Source of the DNA: Paucisalibacillus globulus DSM 18846
GTDB lineage: Bacteria; Bacillota; Bacilli; Bacillales; Amphibacillaceae
Assembly: GCF_000482485.1 (NCBI RefSeq)
Contig: NZ_AXVK01000015.1
Location: forward strand, 62,001-126,000
Length of the DNA stretch: 64,000 nucleotides
Direction of reading: 5' to 3'
The notes beneath the pieces were generated by a model, which had not been told where the DNA came from, made no database searches, and saw only the letters and a list, made by a program, of their open reading frames with translations. A program made the position numbers and the translations under genes. Numbering within the stretch: the stretch's first letter is position 1; the number at the start of each line of letters is the position of its first letter. Positions 16,671 to 25,309 of this stretch are shown one piece after another.

Positions 16671-16691
16671 TATTATTATTATTATTATTAT
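16671..16691. repeat. Seven-unit trinucleotide repeat (TAT)7
   Basis: Twenty-one bases of perfect TAT repeats lie about 15-35 nt upstream of the TTG start of lipoprotein copy 3, directly next to its ribosome binding site AAGGGGTG. Triplet microsatellites this long are rare in coding-dense bacterial DNA and can change length by slippage. Confidence 0.9.
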
Positions 16692-16860
16692 GAATAATCC
16701 ATTTTCATTAAAAAGTAAGTAGAACGGTGTATTACATCCTTACAAAGTACCTGGTAACTTCTTCATTCTTAGAAAAACTTGCTTACGCTCGTCCTTTTGC
16801 GAATGTGTTAGTTTTTCTTATGTCGGCGGAAAGTTTTTTATACTTTCCTAACTACCAAGT

Positions 16861-16888
16861 AAAAGGGCAGTACAAGTACTGCCCTTTT
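16861..16888. terminator. Strong hairpin terminator after the FHA gene
   Basis: A perfect 13-bp inverted repeat (16861-16873 and 16876-16888) with AAAA/TTTT ends, located 16 nt past the FHA-protein stop. On the minus strand the stem ends in TTTTACTT. It should end the main Tad transcript before lipoprotein copies 3, 2 and 1. Confidence 0.8.
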
Positions 16889-16903
16889 ACTTATATTCCT
16901 TTA

Positions 16904-18361
16904 TTAAAATTCAACCTTATATAGATACATCGTTTTGCCTACTCGAATTTCATCGTCATGTTTAAGCTCATGTATTTCGTATGGCATAATTTTCTTGTCA
17001 TTTACATAGGTTCCATTGGTAGAACCTAAATCCTTTATTCCATATGTATCCGAAAGTTTAACAAGTTCAAAATGTAAACGAGAAACACCAGTACCTTTCT
17101 CGACAACATCCGTACCTTTTCCAGCTCTACCTACTACAATACTTTCCTTTTTTAATTCAATTTTTTCTATCTTTTCCCCATCTTCCTTTGTTAAATAATT
17201 TAATACTCTAGGCTTTCCTAAAATCATCTCTTCATTAAGTAATGTAGTTTCATCCGAACTTACATAATCATCAGATTCAGGCTTATTTTTATTTAAGTTA
17301 TTATAAGAGTTCTCTTGTAATGCCGACGCGAATTCCTTATTTAATGCTTGCCACTCTTCTTTGCTTATTACATCACTATTATCCGCATTACTCTGCCCTT
17401 CGACAGCATTTGATTGATGCGGAACTGTAGATGTGTTAGGCATTTGCTTTTTCTTAGACTGGCTAGGTTTAGTAACTTTGACTTCTTTCTCAGTTATAAT
17501 AGGTTCAACCCCTGGACGCCATCCAAACCAGTAAATTAATAATCCCGCAACTATTATGATAGTTAAACAAACGGAAACTAATAACATAATTGAAGAAGAA
17601 GCATCCTCTGATAATTTCCAACTAGCTGCAATTAATAGAAGGGAAATTAAAATGGAATAAACCTTTTCTTTACTCCTTAATGGAGGTAATTTTTTCACCT
17701 GCTTGATTATTGTTTCCTCTTGTAGATACGCATTCGATTCTATATGTTGATTCTGGTTATTAGATGGGGTAGCTACGTTCCCCTGCAAATCCTGCAACAG
17801 ATTTTTTAATCCTTGTAAACTAAACCCTGGATCCTTAATATAATTTAGAATCATCTTAAATTGATTTCCGTTTATACCATGGATTTCACTCGCAATATTG
17901 AGTAATAATTGTTTAAGTCTGTCATAAAAAGGCGTTACATTACCAATATCCTTTAAAGGAAGATAGGTCATATTAACTTGATGATAGCCATTACCTACAT
18001 AAATAAAGTCCTCATGAAGCATGTAATGTTCTTCACTCAGCATGTTATTATTTGCATCCTGCAAACATTGGATAATATTAATAAATAAGGTGTAGAAATC
18101 TTGCATTGTTAATTGCCCATCTGAAAGAATATTACGTAGTTTTCTTAAACCCTCAATACGATAAAAAACATTTATTTCACCGTTCTTTTCTTCAAAACTA
18201 ATTGGAACAAGTCGCGGAATGCGATTAGCTTGAATCATTTTCATTTGAAGTTCCTGAAATTCTTCTAACTGAAAACCGTTATCTTCGCTTTTTTGAATTT
18301 TCATGTATAGTCCATTAGATTGCACGTAGCCTATATGAAATGTATTCGTCAAAGTCGACAT
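16904..18361 (-). CDS. DUF6382/FHA-domain membrane protein of the Tad island
   Basis: A 485-residue protein with three parts: an N-terminal DUF6382-like region (about 1-195; segments like YRIEGLRKLRNIL and MTYLPLKDI), two hydrophobic segments near residues 230-280 (ISLLLIAASWKL and LLVSVCLTIIIVAGLLIYWFGW), and a C-terminal FHA domain (about 390-485) with the phosphothreonine-binding signature VGRAGKGTDVV, GVSRLHFEL and STNGTYVN intact. FHA domains bind phosphothreonine, so this subunit may connect pilus assembly to a Ser/Thr kinase; that is inference. It begins 12 nt after the prepilin peptidase gene and ends the main operon. Similar DUF6382-FHA proteins occur in other Firmicute Tad loci. Confidence 0.85.
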   Translation of the reverse strand: MSTLTNTFHIGYVQSNGLYMKIQKSEDNGFQLEEFQELQMKMIQANRIPRLVPISFEEKNGEINVFYRIEGLRKLRNILSDGQLTMQDFYTLFINIIQCLQDANNNMLSEEHYMLHEDFIYVGNGYHQVNMTYLPLKDIGNVTPFYDRLKQLLLNIASEIHGINGNQFKMILNYIKDPGFSLQGLKNLLQDLQGNVATPSNNQNQHIESNAYLQEETIIKQVKKLPPLRSKEKVYSILISLLLIAASWKLSEDASSSIMLLVSVCLTIIIVAGLLIYWFGWRPGVEPIITEKEVKVTKPSQSKKKQMPNTSTVPHQSNAVEGQSNADNSDVISKEEWQALNKEFASALQENSYNNLNKNKPESDDYVSSDETTLLNEEMILGKPRVLNYLTKEDGEKIEKIELKKESIVVGRAGKGTDVVEKGTGVSRLHFELVKLSDTYGIKDLGSTNGTYVNDKKIMPYEIHELKHDDEIRVGKTMYLYKVEF

Positions 18362-18373
18362 ATTATTTCCCCC

Positions 18374-18892
18374 TTACACTAAAAACATATAGTAATATGA
18401 TACTATTACACCTGGGACAACAGCATATATGAATGGAAATCGATTTGAAATATTATTTTTAAATTCATCTAATGGGGTTAAATCTCTTTTTTGTATGGAT
18501 TCTTTTATATGTAAAAAAGCTAATGTCATATTAATAAAGAATGTTTTGGTAAATAATAAGATTATTAATCCAATAATACCAGCAAAAATAATAGAATACA
18601 TTATAGAATATAAAGTAAATAAGACACCAGCTAAAGCACCTATCGCAGCGAATAATTTAACATCACCTGCTCCAATTGCTTTGAATAAGTATAAAATGAA
18701 TAAAACTCCTCCACCTACAAACATTCCTGTAATAGAATGAATAAACCCATCCAACTGATTAAAGATTAGATGGTACACTATCCCAATAATAACTCCTGAA
18801 ACATTTAACCAATTTGGAATTCGGTTATATTTAATATCATAGAATGATGCAACTATTAAAAATAAAAATAATATAATAAATTGGCCGCCCAA
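18374..18892 (-). CDS. Prepilin peptidase, TadV/CpaA type (A24 family)
   Basis: A 172-residue membrane aspartyl protease that removes the leader from Flp-type prepilins. The two catalytic aspartates are visible in SFYDIKYNRIPNWL (Asp19) and in the GxGD motif AIGAGDVKLFAAIG. Six hydrophobic helices are predicted. It is short and lacks the N-methyltransferase domain and cysteines of PilD, as expected for the TadV/CpaA class. Its likely substrates in this operon are the Flp peptide at 25310-25483 and the two TadE-like proteins. It is positioned 20 nt after the second tadE-like gene. Confidence 0.92.
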   Translation of the reverse strand: MGGQFIILFLFLIVASFYDIKYNRIPNWLNVSGVIIGIVYHLIFNQLDGFIHSITGMFVGGGVLFILYLFKAIGAGDVKLFAAIGALAGVLFTLYSIMYSIIFAGIIGLIILLFTKTFFINMTLAFLHIKESIQKRDLTPLDEFKNNISNRFPFIYAVVPGVIVSYYYMFLV

Positions 18893-18912
18893 TTGAAGCC
18901 CCCTCTTCTAAT

Positions 18913-19503
18913 CTACTCGGTTCCAACCCAAGCACGTTCTACCACGACTTTTTTAATTTTAATTGTTTTTTCAAAAAACGGAAGGACCAATTTCAGTTCA
19001 TTTTCTGCTTCAATCAAAACATCTGCACCCTCACCACTAGTTGATTGAGGAAAAGTAGAGTTAGTCACAGTAATCCCGTTTGGATTAAAAAAATCAGAGC
19101 TGTTTACCTTCTCCTTGTAACTATCGATTATCATTCCTTCATATATGGAATCCGAAAAATAATTTAAGGCTTGACCAGATGATGGAATCATATCTTTTCC
19201 AATTGTGGCTAGCTTATCTAGCAAGTAATTTGCTACTGCATGATTCCCAAGCTTTCCACTAGCAGTTTCTGTTAATGAATCAACGAAACCTTCAGACGCA
19301 GTCTGAATCTGTTTTTGACCAACCATAGCTAAATAGGAATAATGAGCAACACCCTGTGCAGTCTCGCTCATAGATTCCTCTAATGCCATTTCGGCAATAG
19401 TTATTTTTGAAAGTGACGTCAAAAATAAAATAAAAAATAAAAATATCGGGATAATTAACGTTGCTTCAATCGTTATACTACCGTCTTCTTTTTTAAGAAA
19501 CAA
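18913..19503 (-). CDS. TadE-like pseudopilin 2
   Basis: A 196-residue protein with a class III leader-like start: MFLKKEDGSITIEATLIIPI, in which a short charged N-terminus ends in Gly followed by SITIE and a hydrophobic helix. This is the TadE/TadF pattern, and the glutamate five residues after the glycine is where prepilin peptidase recognition is expected. The rest is extracytoplasmic. It is shorter than, and only loosely similar to, TadE-like 1 at 22889-23524. It lies between a small lipoprotein and the prepilin peptidase and is probably a minor pilin. Confidence 0.82.
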   Translation of the reverse strand: MFLKKEDGSITIEATLIIPIFLFFILFLTSLSKITIAEMALEESMSETAQGVAHYSYLAMVGQKQIQTASEGFVDSLTETASGKLGNHAVANYLLDKLATIGKDMIPSSGQALNYFSDSIYEGMIIDSYKEKVNSSDFFNPNGITVTNSTFPQSTSGEGADVLIEAENELKLVLPFFEKTIKIKKVVVERAWVGTE

Positions 19504-19583
19504 ATATATCCCCTCTCAACCCTATATATTTTCTTTTTATCTTAAGACACTAAACAGATAAAAACTGTCTTCGTATAAGTATT

Positions 19584-19982
19584 CTATAAATCCGTTATGC
19601 ATCTATCCGCTATCGCTTCATGATTTGCAACTTTCTCAGTAGTATAATTTTGAGTCAATTGAATATACTCTTCAATGTCCCCATCTGTAGTTTTCCAAAA
19701 GACTTGGAACCTTCCAGTAAATTCGTCTTTAGTTTCGAGAATATTATAAGCTTCACATAACTTAACTATTTCAATATCAGATTTACCGTAGTCAACACCA
19801 TTATTTTTAATTACGTTTGAATCTAAAATATCCTGAATTAATATGTCTTTTGCTTTACTTTTATTTAACTTTTCTATACCAAAATAGTTTTCTCCACCAG
19901 CTGTATCACTACTACAACCACTAAGAATACCTAAAGTTGCAATGAATAAAAACATCAACATATTCTTTTTCAAAAAAATCAA
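19584..19982 (-). CDS. Small lipoprotein of the DRCITDL-ending family, copy 2
   Basis: A 132-residue lipoprotein with a signal peptide (MIFLKKNMLMFLFIATLGILSGC is longer than shown in homologues; the lipobox cysteine is residue 23, and an internal ATG at codon 8 would give a shorter version). The mature part shares with copy 1 (14893-15288) the segments LNKSKAKDIL, SDIEIVKLCEA, a W-K-T-T-D-G turn and the C-terminus ADRCITDL. The two invariant cysteines (in CEA and DRC) could form a disulfide. No known function. It follows a DUF4352 lipoprotein gene, the same pairing seen at 15905-14893. Confidence 0.75.
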   Translation of the reverse strand: MIFLKKNMLMFLFIATLGILSGCSSDTAGGENYFGIEKLNKSKAKDILIQDILDSNVIKNNGVDYGKSDIEIVKLCEAYNILETKDEFTGRFQVFWKTTDGDIEEYIQLTQNYTTEKVANHEAIADRCITDL

Positions 19983-20063
19983 CTCCTAAATAAGCTGAAT
20001 GAGAAGTTGTAAATTTAAAAACCTCTCATTCAACTGATAATTTAAATTTATTTTTCGTATAAA

Positions 20064-20654
20064 TTACATCTCTGGATTAGGCAATTCAAATTGAGTTTCT
20101 TCTTCAGACATTACTTCATATTTAACAAGGAAAGTATCAGCATAATCAACAGAGGTAATATAAACTAAGTGACCTGATATCTCATCTCCTGGTGCTAATT
20201 CTTCATCCCCAACAGTAAAAAATTCATCATATGATGTTTGTCCTGATTCTTCATCTATGCCTGAGAAGTTAGCAGAGAACATATCATTAGGAATATAAGT
20301 TCGGTCACTTATGTTTTTAATTGTAACCTCTACAATAGCAAACCTTTGTACATCTTGTGCATTTAATAAAAACTCCTCAAGTTTAACACCATCAAATTCT
20401 CTAGTTAATTCAAAATTATTAACAGTAACCTCGTAATCAAATTCATACATGTCACTTGTAATAACTGCTGTCTCTCCAATCTGATAAATTTTCTTTTTAT
20501 CCTCTTCTTCAGAACTCTCAACATTACCGTTGTCTACTACCTGGCTAGGATTAGTTTTATTTCCCTTATCCTCCGAATTTTCTTTGTCCTCACTACATCC
20601 AGCTATAAATATTATTAGCGCACCTAAGATAAAAACTAGTAAAAGTTTTTTCAT
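20064..20654 (-). CDS. DUF4352-type lipoprotein, copy 4
   Basis: A 196-residue lipoprotein inside the Tad operon. The signal peptide runs to GC at residues 19-20 (MKKLLLVFILGALIIFIAGC), followed by a 35-residue charged linker and a DUF4352-like domain (YQIGETAVITSDMYEFDYE, RFAIVEVTIKNIS, SGHLVYITSVDYADTFLVKYE). TAGGAGG precedes the ATG at good spacing. It begins 13 nt after the large DUF5702-like gene and so is co-transcribed with pilus genes. The Ig-like domain on the outer membrane face would place it where the pilus emerges; role unknown. Confidence 0.85.
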   Translation of the reverse strand: MKKLLLVFILGALIIFIAGCSEDKENSEDKGNKTNPSQVVDNGNVESSEEEDKKKIYQIGETAVITSDMYEFDYEVTVNNFELTREFDGVKLEEFLLNAQDVQRFAIVEVTIKNISDRTYIPNDMFSANFSGIDEESGQTSYDEFFTVGDEELAPGDEISGHLVYITSVDYADTFLVKYEVMSEEETQFELPNPEM

Positions 20655-20667
20655 AATTTAATACCTC

Positions 20668-22809
20668 CTAATAAGAATATACTTTTTTCATATTAATAAT
20701 ATAATAACTTCCTTCTACATTGCCTGGTAAAACTTCTGCTAACTGAGGTATAAACCAAAGCTTTACTTTTGCTGTCACATTCCCCTCAATATAAGATGGT
20801 GCATCAATTAGATTAACACCTGTCTCTTTTGTTACTACTGCTTGCAATCTTCTTAACTTATTATTATTATACGATTTACCTGTAGACTTCATTGCCATAA
20901 TCACCTTTAAGAACATCGGCAAGGTCATTGTAATAGGAGTTTTCATTCCAAATACTTTAAATGGAGACCATTGCGCAAAATAATTACCTGTAGTGAGTGC
21001 ATTTAGATTGTTTAAGGTTTCACCTAATGCAGCTGACAATGCTTTAAAAAATCCTAATGGTCCAGCAAATCCACCCTGAAGACCTTGAGAAATCAAGTTA
21101 GCAACGAATAGTATGAGTGTTACATCTTTTATAAATAAAAAATAATTCATTCCTGGTGTAGCAGATCCATAAACAATATAATTTGCTTGTTTACTAGCAT
21201 AAGTGTATGATTCATGATTATCAAGTTCATATGGTGCTGATATACCGTAGTTGGCTAATATATATTCATTAATATAAAGTTCGTTTCGAACAGATTCTGG
21301 AAATCCATGAATAAACTCTATAAACTCCTTAAAGCGATCAAATGCATCCTTTATAAACTGTAACCTAGCTGGTTCAGTATCATCACCGCCAATACCTGTA
21401 GCCCCATTATATTGTTGAACAATTGTATCTAATTCAGAATAAATATCTAGATCACCTGAAATATTATCCTTTATATCTTGAAACTCATTTAATCTTGCCC
21501 ATAGACTTCCAAAGCTTTCGTCGGCTTTCTCTTCCTCAGCTTCTGTATCTACGTTCTCTAACTGTGCCTTTACAATTCTATAATTATCCATTTGGCCCTT
21601 AATTGTTTTTACTTGTTTTTTAGTTAAATCATTAACTTTAGTCTCTATGGTCTGAATAATAATTTCCCCAGCAGTAACATTTTTCCCACTCATGAAATAA
21701 TAAAAGCCAGCCGATAATTGGGGGATGGAATACTTTCCTGGATTACTTAAATCGATTATTGTAGAACCAGGATTCCTATCAAGCTTAACCTCTTCGTATA
21801 TCTCATCAGTTGCTGTTTTAATATCTTGAAAAAACTTATCTTGTAACAAAGAAGGTTGAAGCTCTTTTAGAAGCTCATTATCTCCCATCAATTCCAATAT
21901 TTGGTCATTATAATGTTTTGCAGAACCTTCTTTAGGATTTTGAAGTGTTCTCCCAAATCCTATTAAATGTTCTGGTATATCTTGATAATAAATTTCCACA
22001 TCAAGTACAGCAGAATATAAATCTATATTCAATGCCTTTTCATAGTTGTTAATTTCCTTTTTTTCGTCATTGCTTGGTTTTTCTTTTTCTGTTAATTCTT
22101 TATAACGAGTATTATAAAAGAGCATTTCATAAAAAGTTTTGATATTACTTGGAATCGCGTCACCGGAAGTAACTTTTGAACCAAGAATATCCCTCTTAAT
22201 TTCAGTTTCAATGACCTCAATATATTCTTCTAATTGAAGTATTGCTTCATCTATTTGAGCATTTCGTTTCCTCATCAGATTGATAATTTCTTCATATTTC
22301 TCTACTAATTCTTCAGTTTTCTCAATCTCCTCTATCGTGACACCCTTACCGCCCGTAAATAACCCGACTAAGTCAGCTCCTAATTGTACCGGAGCTTGAT
22401 ATTTCATGCTTTCAAGAACCTGGTGACGAAAAACATCATTGTCTACAAGGTTACGAGAAGTATTAAATGAAGCATTAGTAGATACAACTAATGGATTAGA
22501 TAAATTTTGAAATCCGCTTAAATCAGCAGGATTAGGTATTTGCTTGGTTACATAGTTCTGAAAATCACTACTTGCACCATCTCCACCATAGGCAAATAAT
22601 CCGACAGCCGCCAAGTCGGAGTGAAATTGAGCCAAAGTTGATCGTAGTGCAGCATCCATAGCATTTTCAATCTTTCTCTCAGCTGAAATAATTCTTAAAC
22701 TATCTATTAATAGGGCGTTAAGAATAAAAATAGGTAAGATAATAATGATCGCATATACTGAAACAGCTCCACTATCTTTTATCCAAAAACCTTTAAATTT
22801 TTTCATCAT
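20668..22809 (-). CDS. TadG/DUF5702-like large pilus-associated protein
   Basis: A 713-residue protein with a TadG-like N-terminus: a charged start, GAVSVYAIIIILPIFILNALLID as single membrane helix, then ISAERKIENAMDAALRSTLAQ. The long remainder is extracytoplasmic and alpha-helical with heptad-rich coiled-coil stretches (around EEIEKTEELVEKYEEIINLM and EEKADESFGS) and a second hydrophobic region toward the C-terminus. I recognise it as DUF5702-like, a family that accompanies Firmicute Tad loci. The frame opens at a GTG (22824) but that codon overlaps GGAGG; the ATG at 22809 is 8 nt downstream of it and is preferred. Confidence 0.82.
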   Translation of the reverse strand: MMKKFKGFWIKDSGAVSVYAIIIILPIFILNALLIDSLRIISAERKIENAMDAALRSTLAQFHSDLAAVGLFAYGGDGASSDFQNYVTKQIPNPADLSGFQNLSNPLVVSTNASFNTSRNLVDNDVFRHQVLESMKYQAPVQLGADLVGLFTGGKGVTIEEIEKTEELVEKYEEIINLMRKRNAQIDEAILQLEEYIEVIETEIKRDILGSKVTSGDAIPSNIKTFYEMLFYNTRYKELTEKEKPSNDEKKEINNYEKALNIDLYSAVLDVEIYYQDIPEHLIGFGRTLQNPKEGSAKHYNDQILELMGDNELLKELQPSLLQDKFFQDIKTATDEIYEEVKLDRNPGSTIIDLSNPGKYSIPQLSAGFYYFMSGKNVTAGEIIIQTIETKVNDLTKKQVKTIKGQMDNYRIVKAQLENVDTEAEEEKADESFGSLWARLNEFQDIKDNISGDLDIYSELDTIVQQYNGATGIGGDDTEPARLQFIKDAFDRFKEFIEFIHGFPESVRNELYINEYILANYGISAPYELDNHESYTYASKQANYIVYGSATPGMNYFLFIKDVTLILFVANLISQGLQGGFAGPLGFFKALSAALGETLNNLNALTTGNYFAQWSPFKVFGMKTPITMTLPMFLKVIMAMKSTGKSYNNNKLRRLQAVVTKETGVNLIDAPSYIEGNVTAKVKLWFIPQLAEVLPGNVEGSYYIINMKKVYSY

Positions 22810-22888
22810 AACCTGGACCTCCACAAAAAATTGCTGAATCGTCCTAACATAAGATTATAAAAACATATTATTCTTTCTACAGAGATTC

Positions 22889-23524
22889 TTATGGAGCTCC
22901 AAAAAAACCTTTAATCGACGAAATTGCTCCAGACAATCCACCAGTTGGTCCAAATTGACTCCATAAGTATTTGGCAAAGTTGTGTGTACGAATAAGTTCA
23001 GGAGTATCGGTTACCACTCTGCTCGATTCTGCAGTTACAACATCAGATCCCAACAAAGTTGTGATAAAGGATGGAACATGTAATGAAGATTCAGCTACCA
23101 CCACGACCTCACTATGAATGAGGTTATTATTATATTGAACATCTTTTACACGAATAGATCCATTGTATTTATTTTTAACTTTTTGTATTTTATCAGCTAC
23201 AGGTCCCTCACTAGGAAAAGAGTTTAATCCAAATATACTCAAGATGTTATTATCAGATAAACGCCAATATAAATTGTCTCCACCTTTTCCAAGACCCGAA
23301 TAATGATCCTCATTGAATTCTCCACTAGTAATATCCTTTTGTGAATTATTCCAAATAAAAGCAAGCTCACTCGCTGCCTTCTGTGCTACATAATTGGCTG
23401 TACCCATTTGAAAAACTATAATACAAAAGAATACCCCTATTATGGTGAAAATTAAAACAGAAGGAAAGACAAGGGTCGCTTCCATTGTAAAACTACCCCG
23501 TTCATCCTTAAAGAAGGACTTCAT
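22889..23524 (-). CDS. TadE-like pseudopilin 1
   Basis: A 211-residue TadE-like protein. The start MKSFFKDERGSFTMEATLVF shows the leader pattern (charged, Gly10, then SFTMEA) and is followed by one hydrophobic helix (about 18-40) and an extracytoplasmic domain. AAGGAGG precedes the ATG. A degenerate copy of its first ~25 codons is found at 25160-25282. It is upstream of the DUF5702-like gene and probably a minor pilin processed by the peptidase at 18374-18892. Confidence 0.85.
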   Translation of the reverse strand: MKSFFKDERGSFTMEATLVFPSVLIFTIIGVFFCIIVFQMGTANYVAQKAASELAFIWNNSQKDITSGEFNEDHYSGLGKGGDNLYWRLSDNNILSIFGLNSFPSEGPVADKIQKVKNKYNGSIRVKDVQYNNNLIHSEVVVVAESSLHVPSFITTLLGSDVVTAESSRVVTDTPELIRTHNFAKYLWSQFGPTGGLSGAISSIKGFFGAP

Positions 23525-23581
23525 ACTAGTTCCTCCTTGAAATTAAAAATTTCTAGTTCATTATAAACTTTCTTTAATAGT

Positions 23582-23743
23582 TTAATAGACTATTCTACTA
23601 TCCAACGCACTTGTAAACAATCTTTCAGCAGATATGACTCTAAATGTATTAATGAATAAAGCATTTGTGATAAAGATAAGGAGAATCATAAGAATAGTAA
23701 AAATTGAAATCGAGTCCCGCTTCGCCTTAAAAAACTTTTTCAT
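23582..23743 (-). pseudogene. Fragment of a TadG/DUF5702-like gene (N-terminus only)
   Basis: A 53-codon open frame, MKKFFKAKRD then SISIFTILMILLIFITNALF and INTFRVISAERLFTSALDS. It matches the first 60 residues of the 713-residue DUF5702-like protein (hydrophobic helix followed by RIISAERKIENAMDAA) and then stops. No ribosome binding site precedes its ATG. I read it as the leftover of a second copy, although a functional mini-protein with just the membrane helix is possible. It lies between lipoprotein copy 5 and tadE-like 1. Confidence 0.65.
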
Positions 23744-23764
23744 CTGTACATTCTATGGATGGAT

Positions 23765-24451
23765 TTATTTTATCTCTTCTGCGCTAAGCTCCCACTCAGC
23801 TAGTGTAACGATTTGATCAGAGGTTTTGCCGAAAGCAAATTTATAATTATCAGCATTAGGCACATCAAATACATAATTTCCTGTTTTAGTTTCGCCAGGT
23901 TGTAGTTCCCCCTCTAGAATTGTTATTCCTGAAAAGTCCTGTACGAATTCAGATTTAACAGGTACAAAATATACAGTCGATTCTAAATCACCAAAATTCG
24001 GAGTAAAAATATCGGTTAACTTAAATGACTGGTCATCTATATTTTTAATCGTTATATCTACCACTACAAAAGCATCTTCAAATAATCTCAAATCTAAATT
24101 CTCATCATATCGTACTTCATTTAATGTAACCTCATACCTTATCCTATCATCCAAATTATTTGAAAAGTAACTCACAACTGTACCAGTTTCACCTATTTTA
24201 AGACCATACTGATGTTCAATGTGTTCATCCTTTTTCTTTTCTTCTTTATTTCCATCTGAATCTTGCTTGTTTGCATTATTACTACTGAAGTCCGAGTTAT
24301 CTAAACTTGCATTATTATTTTTCACAAAATTCTCATCAGTCTTTAACTGTTTATCGGATGGATTTGTTGATTCAACGTCTGAACAACCTACCAAAAACAA
24401 AGACATTGCTAAAAGTATAACAAAAGTAAATAATAGTTTATTTCTTATCAT
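23765..24451 (-). CDS. DUF4352-type lipoprotein, copy 5 (long-linker type)
   Basis: A 228-residue lipoprotein: signal peptide up to the cysteine at residue 23 (after LLAMSLFLVG), a 50-residue Asn/Asp/Lys-rich linker, then a DUF4352-like domain that starts YGLKIGETGTVVSYFSNN and has the core FVVVDITIKNIDD. It forms a separate subgroup with the next gene upstream (24474-25112), with which it shares stretches of nearly identical DNA, e.g. 24137-24205 against 24857-24925. Its C-terminus TLAEWELSAEEIK is also shared. AAGG lies about 12 nt upstream of the ATG. Confidence 0.82.
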   Translation of the reverse strand: MIRNKLLFTFVILLAMSLFLVGCSDVESTNPSDKQLKTDENFVKNNNASLDNSDFSSNNANKQDSDGNKEEKKKDEHIEHQYGLKIGETGTVVSYFSNNLDDRIRYEVTLNEVRYDENLDLRLFEDAFVVVDITIKNIDDQSFKLTDIFTPNFGDLESTVYFVPVKSEFVQDFSGITILEGELQPGETKTGNYVFDVPNADNYKFAFGKTSDQIVTLAEWELSAEEIK

Positions 24452-24473
24452 TAGAATTCAACCTTGTATAATT

Positions 24474-25112
24474 TTATTTAACCTCTTCCGCACTAATTTC
24501 CCATTCAGCTAATGTAACGATTTGATCCCATCTAGTACCCACAGCAAAGTGATACTTACTAGATTTATCAACATCAAAAACAAAATTTCCAGTCTTTGAT
24601 TCACCTGGTTGTAATTCACCTTCCATTATGGTTAATTCAGGGATATTCTGTAAAAACTCTGAACCAACAGCACTATGATATTCATTTGTTCCTAATTCAC
24701 CAAAGCTTGGAACAACTAAATCAATCAAATCAATTGGCTGATCGTCAATATTTTCAATTGTCACATCTACTACAGCAAAGACTTCATCAAATAATTGGAT
24801 ATGTGTTTCAAGCTCTTCATCATATCGAATTTCATTTAATGTAACTTCATAACTTATCCTATCGTCCAAATCATTTGAAAAGTAACTCACAACTGTACCA
24901 GTTTCACCTATTTTAAGACGGTACTGATGTTCAATGTGTTCAACACTATTCTTTTGGATATCCTCATCTCTATCTGTTTTAATCTTAACTTCTTTATCAC
25001 TACTGGATTCTGAGTTATCTGTACTAGTATTTTTATTTTCTACTGAACTCTCATCCGTCCTTGACTGATTATCAGTATGACCTATTGATTCATCATCTGA
25101 ACAAGCTACCAA
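24474..25112 (-). pseudogene. DUF4352-type lipoprotein, copy 6, lacking most of its signal peptide
   Basis: The frame encodes a complete DUF4352-like domain (YRLKIGETGTVVSYFSND, FAVVDVTIENIDD, end TLAEWEISAEEVK) and the lipobox ...SLFLVAC, but no start codon gives a full signal peptide. The only usable start is TTG at 25112, four codons before the lipobox cysteine. Compared with copy 5, whose peptide runs MIRNKLLFTFVILLAMSLFLVGC, the first 15 residues are replaced by unrelated sequence, and the methionine before SLFLV has become threonine. An AAGGAGG lies 19 nt upstream. It would make a cytoplasmic, non-lipidated protein or nothing. Sequence directly upstream is a decayed tadE start. Confidence 0.6.
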
Positions 25113-25159
25113 AAATAAAGAAGTTGCTAAACCTCCTTCAAAAAACTTACCGATAAATA

Positions 25160-25282
25160 GTTAAATACTTATGCGAGTTATTCCAAGTATGGGGCAACCT
25201 GGGAATTATTAATGTAGGAAGACAAAGGGTAGCTTCTATGTATGAAACTACCAATGTACTCTATTAAAAAGTATTTCATCAT
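25160..25282 (-). pseudogene. Decayed copy of the tadE-like 1 start
   Basis: On the minus strand from 25279/25282, DNA resembles the first ~30 codons of tadE-like 1: both have a GGTAGTTT block followed by a GAAGCxACCCTT-like block in the same order. Here small insertions have destroyed the frame, so the reading MKYFLIEYIGSF then diverges and stops. It lies between flp and the truncated lipoprotein copy 6, suggesting that a duplicated tadE-lipoprotein unit was fused and lost its middle. Confidence 0.6.
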
Positions 25283-25309
25283 GTTTCACCCTCGTAAACT
25301 CCTAATAGA

